A stretch of 64,000 bases of DNA. Source: Peteryoungia ipomoeae (GTDB taxonomy: Bacteria > Pseudomonadota > Alphaproteobacteria > Rhizobiales > Rhizobiaceae). The first letter of the stretch is position 1. The number at the start of each line of letters is the position of its first letter. Location: NCBI RefSeq assembly GCF_004912165.1, contig NZ_STGV01000004.1, positions 186,001 through 250,000 of the forward strand, given 5' to 3'. Under the pieces are notes generated by a model. It did no database searches. It was not told the origin of the DNA and saw only the letters and a program-made list of their open reading frames with translations. Made by a program: the position numbers and the translations under genes. Shown here piece by piece: positions 62,094 through 64,000 of the stretch.

Positions 62094-62560
62094 CAGTCTT
62101 CTCCTCTGACCATGGTGAAGAAATCCACCTTGGTGGCAACGGTTTCGGCCTGGAGTGTCTCGCTCTCCTTTGCGAGGCGCGCGGTGAGCGGCACCAGCAG
62201 CGCTTGCTCGATCACCGCCAGGCTGCTCGCCTTCTGGCTTTCCGCTTCAAGGATCGCCGCAAGGATTGCCGCCTTGCGGTCCGTGCCCAGGCGATAGGAA
62301 TGGCCGATCCGGCCGTCTTCGAGCCTTATGCTGGCGCGGCTCATGGTCGCTTCTCCAAGGTTGAAGGCGGCACCCCCGCCGCCGATCCTGCCGCGCACCA
62401 TGACGAGGCCCGTTTCGGGACCGCGAATGAGGCTGTAGGTCGGTTCGGCGTCGAGGCTTGCCAGTCCGGTCTGGAGTTCGCCGAGGGTGGCGCGTGCAAG
62501 CAGATCCGCGATCCTTTTGCGGGGTTCAGGCATGACCGCCTCGTTTCCAGCTCCATCCAT
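62093..62560 (-). CDS. phnG: C-P lyase core subunit PhnG
   Basis: PhnG is the first subunit of the phosphonate-coupling complex. The sequence RKRIADLLARATLGELQ, SLIRGPETGLVMVRGRIGGG, FNLGEATMSRASIRLEDGRI and GHSYRLGTDRKAAILAAILE are characteristic. It has 155 residues. Start ATG 62560 is preceded by a strong AGGAGG site. It is first in the C-P lyase operon and divergent from the phnF repressor gene across a 95-bp region containing palindromic operators. Confidence 0.94.
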   Translation of the reverse strand: MDGAGNEAVMPEPRKRIADLLARATLGELQTGLASLDAEPTYSLIRGPETGLVMVRGRIGGGGAAFNLGEATMSRASIRLEDGRIGHSYRLGTDRKAAILAAILEAESQKASSLAVIEQALLVPLTARLAKESETLQAETVATKVDFFTMVRGED

Positions 62561-62575
62561 CTTTGACCTCCTAAA

Positions 62576-62612
62576 TGTCTATTTATATAGACAACTATAC
62601 ATCATAGTGTAT
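62576..62612. promoter_or_regulatory. Palindromic operators between phnG and phnF
   Basis: TGTCTATTTATATAGACA (62576-62593) has perfect 7-bp arms around four bases, and ATACA-N6-TGTAT (597-601/608-612 of the 62-kb block) follows a few bases later. Both lie in the short divergent promoter region, where a GntR/UTRA repressor such as PhnF would bind. They cover both transcription starts. Confidence 0.65.
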
Positions 62613-62655
62613 GATTAGCGCTCATGGATGACAAGGGTGTGACAGGGGCTTGGAC

Positions 62656-63381
62656 ATGGGGCTGCAAAAGCAGAAGGGCGTCGCGCTCTGGCGGCAGATA
62701 TCGGATCGGATTCGTGCCAATATTGCAGCAGGCCTTTATGACGCTTCGGGAAAGCTGCCGGCGGAAAAACTGTTGGCGGAAGAGTTTTCCGTCAACCGCC
62801 ATACGGTCAGGGCCGCGCTTGCTGCTTTGGCGGAGGAGGGGATTGTCAGGGCGGTCCAAGGCGTTGGAACGATCATCGAGCGTCGCGACAAGTTCGATTT
62901 TCCCATCGCGCTCAGAACTCGTCTGACAGAGGGCATCGGTGCGCAGGCGAGGGAGGTCGAGGGTCTTCTTCTCGCCTCCGCCGTTGAGGCGGCCTCGAGC
63001 GAAACCGCACGGCGGCTGGGTCTTGAACCGGGTGCCGAGGTTATTCGGCTTGACGGTATTCGCAAGGCTGACGGACGTCCGGTGTCGCGTTCGACGATGT
63101 GGTTTCCGGCGGATCGTTTCGCCGGGATCGATCGGGCGTTTGCACAAACCGGGTCGATCACGCAGGCTTTGGCGGCCTGCGGGATCGATGACTATCTGCG
63201 GGACCTAACGGAGATTTCAGCGACGCATGCCGAACCGGACGACGTGGTAGAGCTCCGGCTGACACCGGGTGCCATCGTGCTGGTCACGCGTGCCGTGAAT
63301 ACCGATCTGCAAGGTCGCCCCATTCAGTATGCGATGACGCGCTTTCCGGCAGACCGTGTCCAATTCACGGTCCGCAGTTAA
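62656..63381 (+). CDS. phnF: PhnF, GntR-family phosphonate-responsive regulator
   Basis: PhnF-type repressors have a GntR winged HTH (ALWRQISDRIRANIAAGLYD, LPAEKLLAEEFSVNRHTVRA) and a UTRA effector domain (PVSRSTMWFPADRF, VLVTRAVNTDLQGRPIQYAM). It is divergent from phnG, with palindromic operators in between. Start ATG 62656 is preferred; TTG two codons earlier is in frame. It has 241 residues. The ligand is probably a phosphonate or its product. Its stop shares TTAA with the stop of the convergent repeat protein gene. Confidence 0.92.
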   Translation: MGLQKQKGVALWRQISDRIRANIAAGLYDASGKLPAEKLLAEEFSVNRHTVRAALAALAEEGIVRAVQGVGTIIERRDKFDFPIALRTRLTEGIGAQAREVEGLLLASAVEAASSETARRLGLEPGAEVIRLDGIRKADGRPVSRSTMWFPADRFAGIDRAFAQTGSITQALAACGIDDYLRDLTEISATHAEPDDVVELRLTPGAIVLVTRAVNTDLQGRPIQYAMTRFPADRVQFTVRS

Positions 63382-64000
63382 GCGGCAGCTTGTGCCGTCT
63401 GGAGGGCGGCGAGCACGGCGGCGATCTGCTCCGGTGCCATGACCTGGCTCTGGACCGGCGTGAACGCCTGCAACTGATCCCTGTTCAGATGGGAGATCTG
63501 CTCCGGCGTGATTCCGGGTACGGAATACGGGTTGATGGCAGCGATTTCGGCAGGGGTAAACTGGGCGAGCTTGTTCGGGCCGAGCGCTGTCACCTGTGTT
63601 GCATTGAGGCCGGCGACCTGGCTGACCGTGATTGCCGCGACCTGGGTGGCGGACATGGCGGACAGCTGGTCGACGGTCAGTCCGTTGATGGATGTCGGGC
63701 TGATTGCCGCAATCTGGTCCGGTGTCATCTGAACGATCTTGTCGGCCCCGAGGGTGGCGACCTGGATGGCGTTCATGGCCGTAATCTGAGCGGGCGTCAG
63801 TGCTCCGACCTGGACCGGGGTCAATGCGCGCAGTTGATAATAGCTCAGGCTTGCCACCTGGCCTGCGGTCAGCGCCGACACCTGTTCCGGCTGCAAGGCG
63901 GCGACCGTTGTCGGCGTCAGACCGGAAATGGCCGTGGTCGAGATTGCGGCGATATCGGTTGTCGAAAAAGTCTCCAGAGCGGTGGGAGACAGCGAGCTGA
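63378..64000 (-). CDS. Octapeptide-repeat protein (3' end, continues past the window)
   Basis: The frame is open from base 64000 to the TAA at 63378-63380 and reads as tandem octapeptides of the form T/S-x-x-Q-V/I-x-x-L/M, for example TPVQVGAL, TPAQITAM and SATQVAAI, about 24 units in the visible part. Hydrophobic residues recur every eight positions, so a helical solenoid or fibre is likely. A 56-residue block (seven units) is itself repeated. No domain other than the repeat is visible. The gene continues beyond 64000, so its start and any signal sequence are unknown. The role is unknown, perhaps surface structure. Confidence 0.7.
   Translation of the reverse strand, partial: SSLSPTALETFSTTDIAAISTTAISGLTPTTVAALQPEQVSALTAGQVASLSYYQLRALTPVQVGALTPAQITAMNAIQVATLGADKIVQMTPDQIAAISPTSINGLTVDQLSAMSATQVAAITVSQVAGLNATQVTALGPNKLAQFTPAEIAAINPYSVPGITPEQISHLNRDQLQAFTPVQSQVMAPEQIAAVLAALQTAQAAA

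Overview
The window looks like chromosome from a member of the Rhizobiaceae (Agrobacterium/Rhizobium/Allorhizobium type). The evidence is the order obgE-proB-proA-nadD-rsfS-rlmH-envC-like-ctpA-yibQ-like-rppH next to rplU-rpmA, an imuA-imuB cassette with an alphaproteobacterial SOS box (GTTC-N7-GTTC), an FtrA regulator with a rhodanese partner, and a complete C-P lyase operon arranged as in rhizobia. The exact genus cannot be fixed from the sequence alone.

Layout. 1-18.3 kb is mostly housekeeping: the end of an SOS mutagenesis cassette, a small metallopeptidase, regulators, and a long minus-strand run from rplU down to rppH (ribosomal proteins, two GNAT acetyltransferases, Obg GTPase, proline synthesis, NAD synthesis, ribosome silencing and methylation, cell-wall hydrolase control). 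18.59 kb holds tRNA-Ser(CGA). From there to 33.64 kb lies a genomic island of about 15 kb, bounded by two 137-bp direct copies of that tRNA together with 45 bp of its upstream region. The island carries a tyrosine integrase, two serine-recombinase-type proteins, a two-gene P-loop ATPase + HNH nuclease operon, several unknown genes, and a Vsr + McrB-like + McrC-like + two m5C-methyltransferase block. That block matches the architecture of LlaJI-type restriction-modification, and the island as a whole looks like a defence island.

34-36.4 kb has a LuxR-type regulator facing an unusually long lone flagellin. 36.6-43.8 kb is an exopolysaccharide locus (Wzy-like polymerase, acyltransferase, secreted GH5 glucanase, Wzc-like chain-length protein without kinase, and a FlaA1/WbpM-type nucleotide-sugar epimerase/dehydratase). 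44-46.4 kb is PEP synthase. 46.6-50.3 kb is a three-subunit molybdenum aldehyde oxidoreductase of the PaoABC type.

50.3-62.6 kb is the phosphonate block on the minus strand: phnG-H-I-J-K-L, a hexapeptide acetyltransferase, phnC-D-E-E, a DUF1045 protein, phnM and phnN. PhnF is divergent. A palindromic operator lies between phnF and phnG, and a Pho-box-like direct repeat lies ahead of phnC, so uptake is probably under phosphate control separately from catabolism. The window ends inside an octapeptide-repeat protein.

The most interesting parts are the island's ATPase-HNH operon, the LlaJI-like system, and a divergent gene pair enclosed by two ~200-bp imperfect repeats.
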